Shown piece by piece: positions 27,925 to 36,463 of a DNA stretch of 64,000 nt (position 1 is the first letter of the stretch; every line of letters starts with the position of its first letter). The notes below the pieces were generated by a model. That model did no database searches. It saw only the letters and a program-made list of their open reading frames with translations, and was not told the origin of the DNA. This stretch comes from Oscillatoriales cyanobacterium USR001 (GTDB lineage Bacteria > Cyanobacteriota > Cyanobacteriia > Cyanobacteriales > Microcoleaceae): contig MBRE01000037.1 in NCBI GenBank assembly GCA_001698425.1, forward strand, positions 1-64,000. Direction: 5' to 3'. Both the position numbers and the translations under genes were made by a program.

Positions 27925-29514
27925 TTAACTTAGCTGCACAACTGGTTTATCTTCTAACAGGGTTTGAGTTGTCAATAAATCTTCTACTGTCATGCGTAAA
28001 AACCGCTGACTGTCAACTCGAAATAAGACTTTAATGCGATCGCTTCCCGGATACCCAGGAGGAGTCAAATTAGCAATACTCCGTGCGCCATCCCTGTCAT
28101 TAAGTGCTTGCACAGATGCACTTCCAGATAACTGGCGAGTCACCAAGCGATCGCCATCAAAATAAACTTCAGTCCCCCCAGTTTCCGCCCCTAATTCTCC
28201 TACAATTAACTCAATACTTGGCTGATTTTCAATAGATGCACCTAAGACTAATTCTACAGGTTCGCTCATCGGATAAGCTTGACCAGACTTAATTAAAGGA
28301 TGCCAACTATGACAATTATCCCGGCGATTCCAGTAGCGAATGCCATAACTATGATAAAGAAAATCTTTGACTTCTACACCTTGACTGAGTTGCAAAGCAC
28401 CTTGCGCGATCGCTTCAAAAGGTTTCTCGCACCGAATTTTAGCAGCATCAAAATACTTCTTTACCCAACTTTGCACGGCGGGAATTTGCACCGTACCTCC
28501 TACTAATAAAACTGCATCAATATCATCAACTTCTATGCCTTGACGACGCGCTTGCTGCAATACTTGATTTATGCACTCGTCAAGGTTCTCAAAAAAGTTA
28601 TGTTCCGTGAGAATCGACTCAAATTGATTACGATCTAATCCTAATTCGTAACTATCAAAAGTTTCATCATTAAAATAAACTTCGGTGGCTTTGTTTTGCA
28701 AAGATAGCTGAATTTTTAATCTTTCTGCCAAACGAGTTGTTAACGGTGATTTTACCAATCCTTGCGACTGGAAAAAATAATCTACTAACCAGTTGTCAAT
28801 ATCTGAACCCCCTAAATTTTGTCCAGCTTTAGCCAAGACACGGGCTATTTTTGCCTTTTGTCCTGAAGATTCAGCTAGTAATTTTTCACCCCATTTGAGA
28901 ATAAAACCTAAAGGCTTTTTGCCAGCAGAATTATCTAATCTAACTAAAGAAATGTCAAGAGTTCCGCCGCCAAAGTCGATGACTAAAAGCATTTCTCGAT
29001 CGGCTAATCCATAACCTAAAGCGGCGGCGGTAGGTTCGTCTAGCATTCGGACTTGTTCTATTTGTAAGGATGCAGAAACTTTCCCTAACCAGTTACGATA
29101 AGCTTCAAAACTATCTACGGGAACGGTAAAAACTAAGGAATCTATAGGTAAAGGTAAGTCCCGAATTGAGCTAATAATGCGGTTAAGAAATAGTTGACCA
29201 ATGCGTTCAAAAGTGACTATTTGACCGTCTAATTCTGGTAAAAAACCCTGGATGGAAGTGCCTATTCCCCGTTTGAAATTGCGGAAAAAGCGGGAGTCTG
29301 TGTTTAAGTCTAGGCCGCGATCGCGTACTTCTTGACCGATCGCAATTTTACCCTCGATCGCGTCCTCAACATAAAGTAAGCTGGGAATTAACGGCGGATT
29401 TTGCGCCGATATCAGGGATAATTTTGGTAATTTTAAGGTTTCCGGCTGCTGGATTGCTTGATTCCAACGAGCAATTACCGTGTTGCTAGTGCCAAAATCG
29501 ATTGCGATCGCCAT
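27925..29514 (-). CDS. Hsp70-family ATPase (short DnaK-like)
   Basis: A 529-residue protein with the actin-like ATPase fold of Hsp70. It has the phosphate-1 loop AIDFGTSNTVIAR at residue 4, EPTAAALGYGL near 160, phosphate-2 VIDFGGGTLDISLV near 180, and VLLVGGTVQIPAV near 330. The C-terminal part is only about 150 residues and does not look like a full DnaK substrate-binding domain with lid. It therefore belongs to the diverged, non-canonical cyanobacterial Hsp70 relatives rather than DnaK1-3. It stands alone on the minus strand, downstream of ftr1 with a 47-base gap. Its client is unknown. Confidence 0.85.
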   Translation of the reverse strand: MAIAIDFGTSNTVIARWNQAIQQPETLKLPKLSLISAQNPPLIPSLLYVEDAIEGKIAIGQEVRDRGLDLNTDSRFFRNFKRGIGTSIQGFLPELDGQIVTFERIGQLFLNRIISSIRDLPLPIDSLVFTVPVDSFEAYRNWLGKVSASLQIEQVRMLDEPTAAALGYGLADREMLLVIDFGGGTLDISLVRLDNSAGKKPLGFILKWGEKLLAESSGQKAKIARVLAKAGQNLGGSDIDNWLVDYFFQSQGLVKSPLTTRLAERLKIQLSLQNKATEVYFNDETFDSYELGLDRNQFESILTEHNFFENLDECINQVLQQARRQGIEVDDIDAVLLVGGTVQIPAVQSWVKKYFDAAKIRCEKPFEAIAQGALQLSQGVEVKDFLYHSYGIRYWNRRDNCHSWHPLIKSGQAYPMSEPVELVLGASIENQPSIELIVGELGAETGGTEVYFDGDRLVTRQLSGSASVQALNDRDGARSIANLTPPGYPGSDRIKVLFRVDSQRFLRMTVEDLLTTQTLLEDKPVVQLS

Positions 29515-29561
29515 GTTTTTGTTATTTATCCTTTCTTAACTTATTTAATCATAAACAGGAC

Positions 29562-30506
29562 TTATTTTATTGCCTGAGTTTTTTTGAATGAGAAGAAAAC
29601 TCGCCCATCCAGAATTTGGAGATAAATACCGCCAACGGTGATTAAAAATATGCAATAAGCGATCGCCTGCACAAAATAGAGCTTGTCAGTATATCCAAAT
29701 AGCGCACTTAACAACAAACCAGGAAACTGTTCTTGAGGAAGCAATTTTGAGGTATTCCAAACCATCGGACCGAGAATACACGAATGTATTTTTGTAAACC
29801 TTTCATAGTAAAAACACAATTCTGCGGATTCGCGATTTGTTTGCGATAAGGTAGCCATTGCACTATCAAAAAGTCCCAAGGTAGATACTACTAAACCAGC
29901 CACAATTAAGAGCAGTAAAACGCCCATATATTTAAAAAATAGGCGCATATTAATTCTGACTCCCCATTTAAACAAAAGAGCGCCAATTCCTGCCGCTGAA
30001 AGGATACCACCTAAAGCACCAATTGCGGGAATAATACCTTGTTGAAACTTGGCAAAAATAAACAAAACTGTTTCAAAACCTTCGCGTAAAACCGCAATCA
30101 AAACTAAGCTAAATATGCCCCATCCTGCATGAGTAGTTTGGGTTAAGACGGCACTCACAGCACCTTCGACTTCGGCTTTCATAAATCGTGCTTGTTTAGT
30201 CATCCAAATTAGCATCCAACTTAGCATTACTATTGCTATTACTCCGAAAATTGCTTCTAGCAACAACTCCATAACTGGTGCAAAAGGCTGATTGGATGAG
30301 GATAAAATTTGAATTGTCCAGCCGAATAGTACACCGATGAAAGCACTGGCAATTAATCCTATGCCAACACCGCTGAAAACCCAAGGGCTTAAATAACTTT
30401 GTCCTGACTTTTTGAGACAAGCTAAAACGATACCGACAACTAAAGCCGCTTCTACTCCTTCGCGGAGAGTAATTACAAATGTGGGTAATGCTTCGCCAAA
30501 ATTCAT
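29562..30506 (-). CDS. FTR1-family high-affinity iron permease
   Basis: A 314-residue membrane protein with about seven hydrophobic segments and both REGxE iron-binding motifs: REGVEAALVVG at residue ~15 and REGFETVLF at ~138. Family knowledge: FTR1/EfeU moves Fe3+ produced by a partner oxidase. Upstream on the same strand lie a helix-hairpin-helix lipoprotein and a multicopper oxidase, matching the Fet3-Ftr1 logic. A palindromic repeat separates it from the lipoprotein gene. The loop before TM7 (about residues 225-250) has several charged and Cys/His residues (CFYYERFTKIHSC). Confidence 0.92.
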   Translation of the reverse strand: MNFGEALPTFVITLREGVEAALVVGIVLACLKKSGQSYLSPWVFSGVGIGLIASAFIGVLFGWTIQILSSSNQPFAPVMELLLEAIFGVIAIVMLSWMLIWMTKQARFMKAEVEGAVSAVLTQTTHAGWGIFSLVLIAVLREGFETVLFIFAKFQQGIIPAIGALGGILSAAGIGALLFKWGVRINMRLFFKYMGVLLLLIVAGLVVSTLGLFDSAMATLSQTNRESAELCFYYERFTKIHSCILGPMVWNTSKLLPQEQFPGLLLSALFGYTDKLYFVQAIAYCIFLITVGGIYLQILDGRVFFSFKKTQAIK

Positions 30507-30601
30507 TTTTTTTTGAGTTGGTAATGGGAATGGTTAATCAGGGAGGTAATTGGCAAAAGATTTGCCAATTAGGAATGAAAATTAAATAACTTGATGATTT
30601 G

Positions 30602-30671
30602 GTTTGTAGTAAGCGCTTTAGCGCTCTTTGCGCTTACTACAAACAAGCTAATTATTTAATTTCTATTCCTT
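30602..30671. repeat. Palindromic GTAGTAAGCGC repeat, copy A
   Basis: GTAGTAAGCGC and GCGCTTACTAC arms flank TTTAGCGCTCTTT, followed by a conserved AT-rich tail, AAACAAGC-AATTATTTAA, then TTTCTATTCCTTA. The same hairpin and tail recur at 36622-36699, so this is one dispersed unit. It lies in the gap between the lipoprotein and ftr1 genes. Confidence 0.85.
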
Positions 30672-30696
30672 ACCGGAGAGGATTCGAGTTGACTTT

Positions 30697-31722
30697 TTAG
30701 GAAGCTGGTTTCACAACTTTTTGGCTGTCGCTCTCGATTATTTTAATTAATTGAGTGACTTGTTCAGTGGTTTTTATGGGCGCTACAGGCGCGATCGCAC
30801 TCGGCCAATTTTTCTTTAGTTCTTCCATGTTGGTAACAATTGCTTTGTCGGTTTCTGGGCTATCTTTAGCTACTTGCGCCGCAATCTCTTTGTACAGCAT
30901 TTCTGCATACATCACAAAACCCCGCGAATCTTGATATTCAATAATTGCAGCTATTTTGTCGTTAGCTACTGCGGCTCCGTATTCGGAATTAGCTGTATCT
31001 AGTAAGCCGTTAATCACTTGCAGCACAAATTTTGGATCTTTTCTTTGCTGTTCGGAAATAGCCAAAATAGCTCCATCTACTGCTTGCATTGATGTGGTAA
31101 ATTCGGTATTTACTTGGTTCGCATTTTTGGCTCCAGCTTTAACTAAATCCTGCAATTTAACTAAGGTAGTCTTAAATTCTGGAATTTTGCGTTCTTGCAG
31201 TTGATCTTCTACGTCGAGATAAATTTCTTCTACTGGATGCCCAATGTGGGGTTCTGCTTGGTCTGGTTTGCCTGCATCTAAAAGTTCTTTGGCTACGAAA
31301 AGATGCCCTTTCATTAAGCCCATTTTAATCATGTAGTCAACGTCTTTGGCTTCTCCTGTAAGTACAATATCTTCAATTGTTACCATTTCTTTGATTTGGT
31401 CGAATTGACTTTGATTAATCACATTTTTGGTAACTAATTCTTCTATTTTTCCATAGGGACGACTGGCTTGAATTTTGTTAGAAAGTGCTGGTATTCCTAA
31501 TTTAGCTTCGAGTTTATCTAATTCGGAAAGTAGGGCAGTATTAATGTTAATGTTACCTTTGCCGCCGTGATTCATGCCGTGTTCGCTGGTGGCGGTGGGA
31601 CTGGCTGGGGCAACTGATGAGGTGGCGGTGTTATTTGCCGAGGGGGAGGAAACGCAACCGGTCAAAGCCAGCAGGAGCGCTGTAGCAGTGGTTATCGGTA
31701 GTAAATGAAATGTTCGTGACAT
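30697..31722 (-). CDS. Helix-hairpin-helix lipoprotein of the iron-uptake set
   Basis: A 341-residue protein with a lipoprotein signal ending in LALTGC at the MSRTFHLLP start. The frame extends 22 codons upstream to an ATG at 31788, but the 31722 start gives a proper signal peptide. After a Ser/Thr/Ala linker and HGMNHGGKG comes a ComEA-like HhH region (ININTALLSELDKLEAKLG). A helical domain follows with MIKMGLMKGHLFVAKELL and AEPHIGHPVEEIY, whose spaced His and Glu residues look suited to metal binding. Position between the multicopper oxidase and FTR1 suggests a periplasmic iron-handling partner, filling the place EfeO has in EfeUOB systems. That role is inference. Confidence 0.75.
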   Translation of the reverse strand: MSRTFHLLPITTATALLLALTGCVSSPSANNTATSSVAPASPTATSEHGMNHGGKGNININTALLSELDKLEAKLGIPALSNKIQASRPYGKIEELVTKNVINQSQFDQIKEMVTIEDIVLTGEAKDVDYMIKMGLMKGHLFVAKELLDAGKPDQAEPHIGHPVEEIYLDVEDQLQERKIPEFKTTLVKLQDLVKAGAKNANQVNTEFTTSMQAVDGAILAISEQQRKDPKFVLQVINGLLDTANSEYGAAVANDKIAAIIEYQDSRGFVMYAEMLYKEIAAQVAKDSPETDKAIVTNMEELKKNWPSAIAPVAPIKTTEQVTQLIKIIESDSQKVVKPAS

Positions 31723-31780
31723 GATAGTGCTAATTTGCAGTTGGATAAAGTTGTCGTTGGCTCGCAAGTTATTAATAAAT

Positions 31781-31800
31781 ATTCTCAATTAATTATGAGT
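31781..31800. promoter_or_regulatory. Possible Fur-box half sites upstream of the lipoprotein gene
   Basis: ATTCTCAATTAATTATGAGT contains an ATTCTCA half site, and ATGAGT in the opposite sense. It lies ~60 bases upstream of the lipoprotein start, downstream of the oxidase stop. It resembles the TGAGAAT/ATTCTCA Fur consensus less well than the site at 32923. Confidence 0.4.
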
Positions 31801-31867
31801 TATTAATTCTACCTACTTGCAAGGGAGTTTGGTAGATTATTTAAGATTTTCTTAACTAGAATTAGGG

Positions 31868-32872
31868 TTAAGCGATGATTTCAAATAAACCCATGCAGCC
31901 GGCTTCGGCGATCGCATCTTGATGGGGATGAAACATATATTTTCCTTTATATCCGTAGGTAAATTCTAAGATATGTCTTTCAGCTACTCCCATTGTAATG
32001 ACATCAGTTTTTTCGCTCGGAGTTAAAGTCATGCCTGTGCGATATACGTCAAAAAAATTGGCGTGGAGGTGGAATGTTACTGCCGCTTGGTATTCAATCA
32101 TGTTCAGAACGTAGAGTCGAATTAACTGGTTTTGATAAATGGTAATTGGGTTTTCCATGTAATAGTTTGGGATGCCGTTAAAAGCGTAAAGCTCATTTTT
32201 TTGATCGTCGTTTAGGTCATAACCTCCCATGATTAAGATGATTTCATCCGCTGGAGGACGGGGGTTTGGCGGATCGATGATGAACATACCATAGAGTCCT
32301 TTCCCAATATGACGAGTGACGGGAGCTACGTGACAATGATATAGATGGACTCCGTAAGGATAAGCATCAAATTCATAGATAAAAGCTGCACCGTTTCGCA
32401 CTGGTTTGATGCCATCCATTTCTGTCGGATGAACGCCATGAAAGTGGAGGGAGTGAGAATGTCCAGCTTTATTGGAGAAAATAACGCGGATGCGATCGCC
32501 TTCAGTTGCTCTTAATGTTGGCCCTGGCACGCGGTTGTTAACATTCCATGTGTTAAAACTCACGGCGCTGTTAAGCTGAAGGATCGAAGTGTTAGCTTCC
32601 ATCCGAAATTCTCGCACCGTGCGACCGTTTTCCCGTGTCACCGTGCCATAATCAAAATCCCGCACAATTTGCATCGGATTGATATTATTGACGGTGACTG
32701 CATCGGCAGGCATGGGTGGTATTCTTGCCGCAACTTTTGGTTGGCGATGGAAATGTTGCCATGCGATCGCGCCTCCCGCTACCCCAGCACCAACTAATCC
32801 AAACTGCAAGAGTTGGCGGCGACTCAAATGCCTCGTGGTTTTAATCGCGGGAGACTTCAGTAGGTCTGTCAT
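31868..32872 (-). CDS. Two-domain multicopper oxidase, probable ferroxidase
   Basis: A 334-residue protein with a twin-arginine signal (SRRQLLQFGLVGAGVAGGA). Copper ligands are visible as HSHSLHFHG (about residue 140), LYHCHVAPVTRHIGKGLYG (about 178), FHLHANFFDVY (about 272) and MFHPHQDAIAEAGCMG near the end. This fits a two-cupredoxin multicopper oxidase exported folded by Tat. Its place upstream of the HhH lipoprotein and FTR1 genes argues for ferroxidase activity feeding the permease. Nitrite-reductase-like two-domain relatives are the main alternative. A strong Fur-box-like palindrome lies about 50-80 bases before its start. Confidence 0.88.
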   Translation of the reverse strand: MTDLLKSPAIKTTRHLSRRQLLQFGLVGAGVAGGAIAWQHFHRQPKVAARIPPMPADAVTVNNINPMQIVRDFDYGTVTRENGRTVREFRMEANTSILQLNSAVSFNTWNVNNRVPGPTLRATEGDRIRVIFSNKAGHSHSLHFHGVHPTEMDGIKPVRNGAAFIYEFDAYPYGVHLYHCHVAPVTRHIGKGLYGMFIIDPPNPRPPADEIILIMGGYDLNDDQKNELYAFNGIPNYYMENPITIYQNQLIRLYVLNMIEYQAAVTFHLHANFFDVYRTGMTLTPSEKTDVITMGVAERHILEFTYGYKGKYMFHPHQDAIAEAGCMGLFEIIA

Positions 32873-32922
32873 GCTTCTTGAGAAGATTTATCAAAATTTT
32901 AGTCGTACTTGAGTATAGGACA

Positions 32923-32950
32923 TTGAGAAATTATTGTCAATAATTCTCAA
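32923..32950 (-). promoter_or_regulatory. Fur-box-like palindrome upstream of the multicopper oxidase
   Basis: TTGAGAAATTATTG followed at once by T and CAATAATTCTCAA is a near-perfect inverted repeat, with one extra base in the left arm. It holds TGAGAA/TTCTCA half sites typical of Fur. It is 51-78 bases upstream of the start at 32872. Iron-controlled expression of the oxidase-lipoprotein-permease set is a reasonable inference. Confidence 0.65.
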
Positions 32951-33075
32951 TTAAGAAATTTGGGGGAATTTTAATATTTTGATAAAATAAAATAACTTCA
33001 CAAAAACGCGATCGCCAAGCAACGAAAAATGTAACTCACATTGCCAAATTTGCCTCAAACAATTAGCATATAAGG

Positions 33076-34254
33076 GTGATAGAACGCTACCATCCTCTAA
33101 ATTCACTCCAAAACGGGCACTGGTTCAAATTAATTTGTGGAGCCAGTTACCAACATTTGCCTGCGGTGCGGAATCTCTCCTTGGCCTACACCCTAGCAGG
33201 CGCGGACTGTATTGACGTGGCCGCAGATCCCGCCGCGATCGCCGCAGTGCAAGAAGCCTGCTTAATTGCCAATGGTTTGGCAACCGAAGCCCGCGCCCGC
33301 AAATTTGGCTTTCAAGGTTCCCCCCTACTGATGGTAAGTTTAAACGATGGCGAAGACCCACATTTTCGCAAAGCCGAATTTAACCCAGCGAATTGTCCGA
33401 CGGACTGCTGGCGGCCCTGCGAACAAGTTTGTCCAGCCGAAGCGATCGTTTTTCAAGATACTGGTCAGGAACTTTCAGGCGTGATCGATCGGCGGTGCTA
33501 TGGCTGCGGTCGGTGTCTCCCAGTTTGTCCCAGCCAGCTAATTTTCACTCGTTCTTATGTATCCGCTCCCGCCGCGATCGCCCCTTTAGTATTGCAGGCC
33601 GGTGCAGATGCCATAGAAATTCACACCCAACTAGGGAGAGAACAAGACTTTGCACGGCTTTGGTCTAGCATAGCCCCTCATCTTTCCCAACTCAAACTCA
33701 TCGCCATTAGTTGCCCCGATGGAAAAGATTTAATTAACTATCTGCGGACGCTTTATGAAATAATTTCCCCCCCTTCCCTAGTTTCCCCCCTTCCTTGTCC
33801 CCTAATTTGGCAAACCGATGGTCGCCCAATGAGTGGAGATATTGGACCCGGAACTACTAGAGCCGCGATCGAACTAGGAAAAAAAGTGTTAGCAGCTAAA
33901 TTGCCGGGATACGTTCAACTTGCAGGCGGAACGAACGATCGCACTGTAAACAAATTACAAGCTGCTCGCCTTTTAAATGATTTGAAATTGCCTAACAAAG
34001 CAAATCAAAAATCCTACATCGCAGGTGTAGCTTACGGCAGTTACGCCCGCGTTCTCCTATCACCAATCTTGGAACAGCTAGAAACAATGCAAATAGAAAG
34101 AGCGTCGGCAATTCCTCCCAAAATAACGCCGACATTTACCGCAACTCAAACACCGATTACAGCTAAACTAGAATCAGACTCAAACTTACTCTGGCAGGCT
34201 GTAAGTTTAGCTCAATCATTAGTTTCGCAAATCAAAGAAACTGTTAAAGGTTAA
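33076..34254 (+). CDS. ldpA: LdpA, light-dependent period / redox-sensing iron-sulfur protein
   Basis: A 392-residue protein matching cyanobacterial LdpA, which carries two Fe-S clusters and passes redox and light state to the circadian clock. The opening WFKLICGASYQHLPAVRNLS and YTLAGADCIDVAADP are characteristic. Two clustered Cys sets follow: CPTDCWRPCEQVCP and CYGCGRCLPVCPS (ferredoxin-like 4Fe-4S). The start is a GTG at 33076. The C-terminal ~50 residues are variable. The stop codon lies inside the first unit of a downstream GTTAAC STRR array. It precedes the R3H ATPase gene on the same strand. Confidence 0.9.
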   Translation: MIERYHPLNSLQNGHWFKLICGASYQHLPAVRNLSLAYTLAGADCIDVAADPAAIAAVQEACLIANGLATEARARKFGFQGSPLLMVSLNDGEDPHFRKAEFNPANCPTDCWRPCEQVCPAEAIVFQDTGQELSGVIDRRCYGCGRCLPVCPSQLIFTRSYVSAPAAIAPLVLQAGADAIEIHTQLGREQDFARLWSSIAPHLSQLKLIAISCPDGKDLINYLRTLYEIISPPSLVSPLPCPLIWQTDGRPMSGDIGPGTTRAAIELGKKVLAAKLPGYVQLAGGTNDRTVNKLQAARLLNDLKLPNKANQKSYIAGVAYGSYARVLLSPILEQLETMQIERASAIPPKITPTFTATQTPITAKLESDSNLLWQAVSLAQSLVSQIKETVKG

Positions 34255-34346
34255 CGGTTAACGGTTAACAGTTAACAAATAACAGTTAACAGTTAACAAA
34301 TAACAGTTAACAAATAACAGTTAACAAATAACAGTTAACAAATAAC
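34249..34346. repeat. STRR array of GGTTAAC / AACAGTTAACAAAT units
   Basis: A tandem array of GGTTAAC then AACAGTTAACAAATAACAG-type units runs from the ldpA stop to 18 bases before the R3H ATPase start. It is the same repeat class as 5183-5229 and 44766-44936. Confidence 0.9.
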
Positions 34347-34364
34347 GTCACCGAACCGAGGCGA

Positions 34365-36131
34365 ATGCAGATTACAGACGACCTCAATAAATTACTAGAG
34401 ATTGTGCCAGAAGAAATCTGGCTACCATTAAAGCAGCATCAGCAACGAGACAGACTCATTGAAATTGTCATGGATCTAGGTCGTCGCCCAGAAGCTCGCT
34501 TTCCATCCAAAGCCGAATATCTTTCCGAAACTATTGTATCCAAAGAAAACCTCGATTATTGCATCGAGCGAGTAGGTGACTTTGGCGGAGACAATCGAGC
34601 CGGCATTGAACAAACTCTCCACCGGATTAGTGCCATTCGTAACCGAACTGGCGAAATAATTGGCCTAACATTGAGAGTTGGTCGCGCCGTTTTTGGCACA
34701 ATTGGTTTAATCAGTGACTTAGTAGAAACTGGTCGATCGATTCTATTACTAGGTCGCCCCGGAGTTGGCAAAACAACGGCATTACGTGAAATTGCCCGGG
34801 TGTTAGCCGATGACTTAGAAAAGCGAGTAGTAATTATTGACACTTCCAATGAAATTGCTGGTGATGGAGATATCCCTCACCCGGCGATCGGTCGGGCCCG
34901 CCGAATGCAGGTTTCTCGCCCTGAATTTCAGCATCAAGTAATGATTGAAGCAGTGGAAAACCATATGCCAGAAGTCATTGTGATTGATGAAATTAGCACG
35001 GAATTGGAGGCTTTAGCCGCCCGAACGATTGCGGAAAGGGGCGTGCAATTAGTAGGAACTGCTCACGGAAACCGGATTGAAAATCTCGTAAAAAATCCAA
35101 CTCTATCTGACTTAATCGGAGGCATTCAAGCAGTAACGCTAGGCGATGATGAAGCGCGACGTAGGGGTTCTCAAAAGACGGTTTTGGAGCGCAAAGCACC
35201 GCCGACTTTTGAAATTGCAGTGGAGATGTTAGAAAGACAGCGCTGGGCAATCCACGAGCACGTTTCTGAGACGGTTGATATACTTTTGCGGGGTCGTCAA
35301 CCCAATCAACAAATTAGAAGTGTTGGCGATAATGGGCAAGTAATTATTACCCATGAAATGGCTCCAGTAGTTCCTAAACCGATGGGAATTTTAGGCAGTT
35401 CGACATCTAATTTTGGGTCGGGAAAAACTACATTTCCAGAGGCTCAAGGATGGCGCGGTTCTGGGAGAATGATGCCTTTACCGCCGCCAAATGAACAGTT
35501 TTCGCCTAAACCTCCACAGGTTTCTGAGGAGCGATATTTTGAGCAATTGTTGGATGAGTCGCTATCAGTAGATCCGTTTTTGTCGGAGGGGCGCGATTTC
35601 AGAAGTGCTGGACCGAATGGTGAGGATTTGCCTTTGCACATTTATCCTTATGGGATTCCCAGGAATCAACTTGAACAGGTGATTACGACGATGAATTTGC
35701 CTGTGGTTTTGACGAAGGATATTGATAGTGCGGATGTGGTTTTGGCGTTGCGATCGCACGTGCGAAATCAGTCAAAGTTACGCCAATTGGCAAAAACTCG
35801 TCAAGTTCCATTACATACAATTAAAGCCAGCACTTTGCCTCAAGTTGCGAAGTCTTTGCGCCGATTGTTGGATATGGACGATCCAAGTATGCCGGAAATT
35901 GCTGATTTGGGTTTATTTGCTCATAATGGTTCTTCTGATGAAATTGAAGCTTTGGAAGAAACTCGTTTGGCTGTGGAACAAATTGTAATTCCCAAGGGTC
36001 AACCTGTGGAACTTTTACCTCGTTCTTCTCATGTCCGCAAAATGCAGCATGAATTGGTTGAACACTATCATCTGAAGTCTCACAGTTTTGGTGAGGAGCC
36101 TAATCGTCGGTTGCGAATTTATCCGGCTTAA
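34365..36131 (+). CDS. ycf45: R3H-domain AAA ATPase (Ycf45 family)
   Basis: A 588-residue protein of the cyanobacterial/plastid Ycf45 family. An ATPase domain has Walker A GRPGVGKTTALRE at about residue 130, Walker B EVIVIDEISTELEA near 205 and a GTAHGNRIENLVKNP sensor-type patch near 228. A Pro-rich linker lies around 350-400. A C-terminal R3H single-stranded nucleic acid binding motif (RKMQHELVEHYHLKSHSFGE) is followed by RRLRIYPA. The ATPase half resembles the SpoIIIAA/stage III sporulation family. Function is thought to involve nucleic acid; exact role unknown. Start ATG at 34365. Confidence 0.88.
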   Translation: MQITDDLNKLLEIVPEEIWLPLKQHQQRDRLIEIVMDLGRRPEARFPSKAEYLSETIVSKENLDYCIERVGDFGGDNRAGIEQTLHRISAIRNRTGEIIGLTLRVGRAVFGTIGLISDLVETGRSILLLGRPGVGKTTALREIARVLADDLEKRVVIIDTSNEIAGDGDIPHPAIGRARRMQVSRPEFQHQVMIEAVENHMPEVIVIDEISTELEALAARTIAERGVQLVGTAHGNRIENLVKNPTLSDLIGGIQAVTLGDDEARRRGSQKTVLERKAPPTFEIAVEMLERQRWAIHEHVSETVDILLRGRQPNQQIRSVGDNGQVIITHEMAPVVPKPMGILGSSTSNFGSGKTTFPEAQGWRGSGRMMPLPPPNEQFSPKPPQVSEERYFEQLLDESLSVDPFLSEGRDFRSAGPNGEDLPLHIYPYGIPRNQLEQVITTMNLPVVLTKDIDSADVVLALRSHVRNQSKLRQLAKTRQVPLHTIKASTLPQVAKSLRRLLDMDDPSMPEIADLGLFAHNGSSDEIEALEETRLAVEQIVIPKGQPVELLPRSSHVRKMQHELVEHYHLKSHSFGEEPNRRLRIYPA

Positions 36132-36133
36132 GG

Positions 36134-36202
36134 GGTTAGTTGTTAGTTGTTAGTTGTTAGTTGTTAGTTATTAGTTATTATTTGTTAGTTGTTAGTTGTT
36201 AT
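36134..36202. repeat. STRR array of GTTAGTT(G) units
   Basis: Tandem GTTAGTTGTTAGTTGTTAG units, some changed to TTAGTTATTAG, occupy most of the gap between the R3H ATPase and the small antitoxin-like gene. Confidence 0.9.
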
Positions 36203-36241
36203 TCGCCCCTGATTTCCTAATAACCCACATTTTTGATACAG

Positions 36242-36463
36242 ATGACATTACAAGAACTGCAAAAACAAATACTGCAATTGCCAACTAGCGATCGGTGGCA
36301 GTTAGTGCAAACTATTCTGGAGTCACTCAAAGGGGAAACACTCCCTATGCTAAAACTGCGAGATTTGTCTCGGCTTCGAGGAATTGCAAAGAGTTCGGTG
36401 GCGGCAGGTCATAACGATTCTAAAGAAGATTATGCTACCTACCTCACAGAGAAGTATAAGTAA
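36242..36463 (+). CDS. Antitoxin-like small protein without an intact partner
   Basis: A 73-residue protein, MTLQELQKQILQLPTSDRWQ at the N terminus, with the amphipathic helix pattern (LQxLPxSDxxQLVQxILESL) seen in cyanobacterial antitoxins paired with PIN or RelE-type toxins, and an acidic/basic tail ending LTEKYK. I prefer the ATG at 36242; an in-frame TTG at 36233 is weaker. Its stop overlaps by one base an ATG opening an 11-codon frame (MKVLNEKKNTI, 36463-36498), which could be the remains of a toxin gene since such toxins often begin MKxLxDTN. Function is inferred from resemblance only. Confidence 0.55.
   Translation: MTLQELQKQILQLPTSDRWQLVQTILESLKGETLPMLKLRDLSRLRGIAKSSVAAGHNDSKEDYATYLTEKYK

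Noticed and set aside
27925-29514. Main DnaK chaperone
   Set aside because: The C-terminal part is too short and diverged for a DnaK substrate domain and lid, and no grpE or dnaJ is adjacent.
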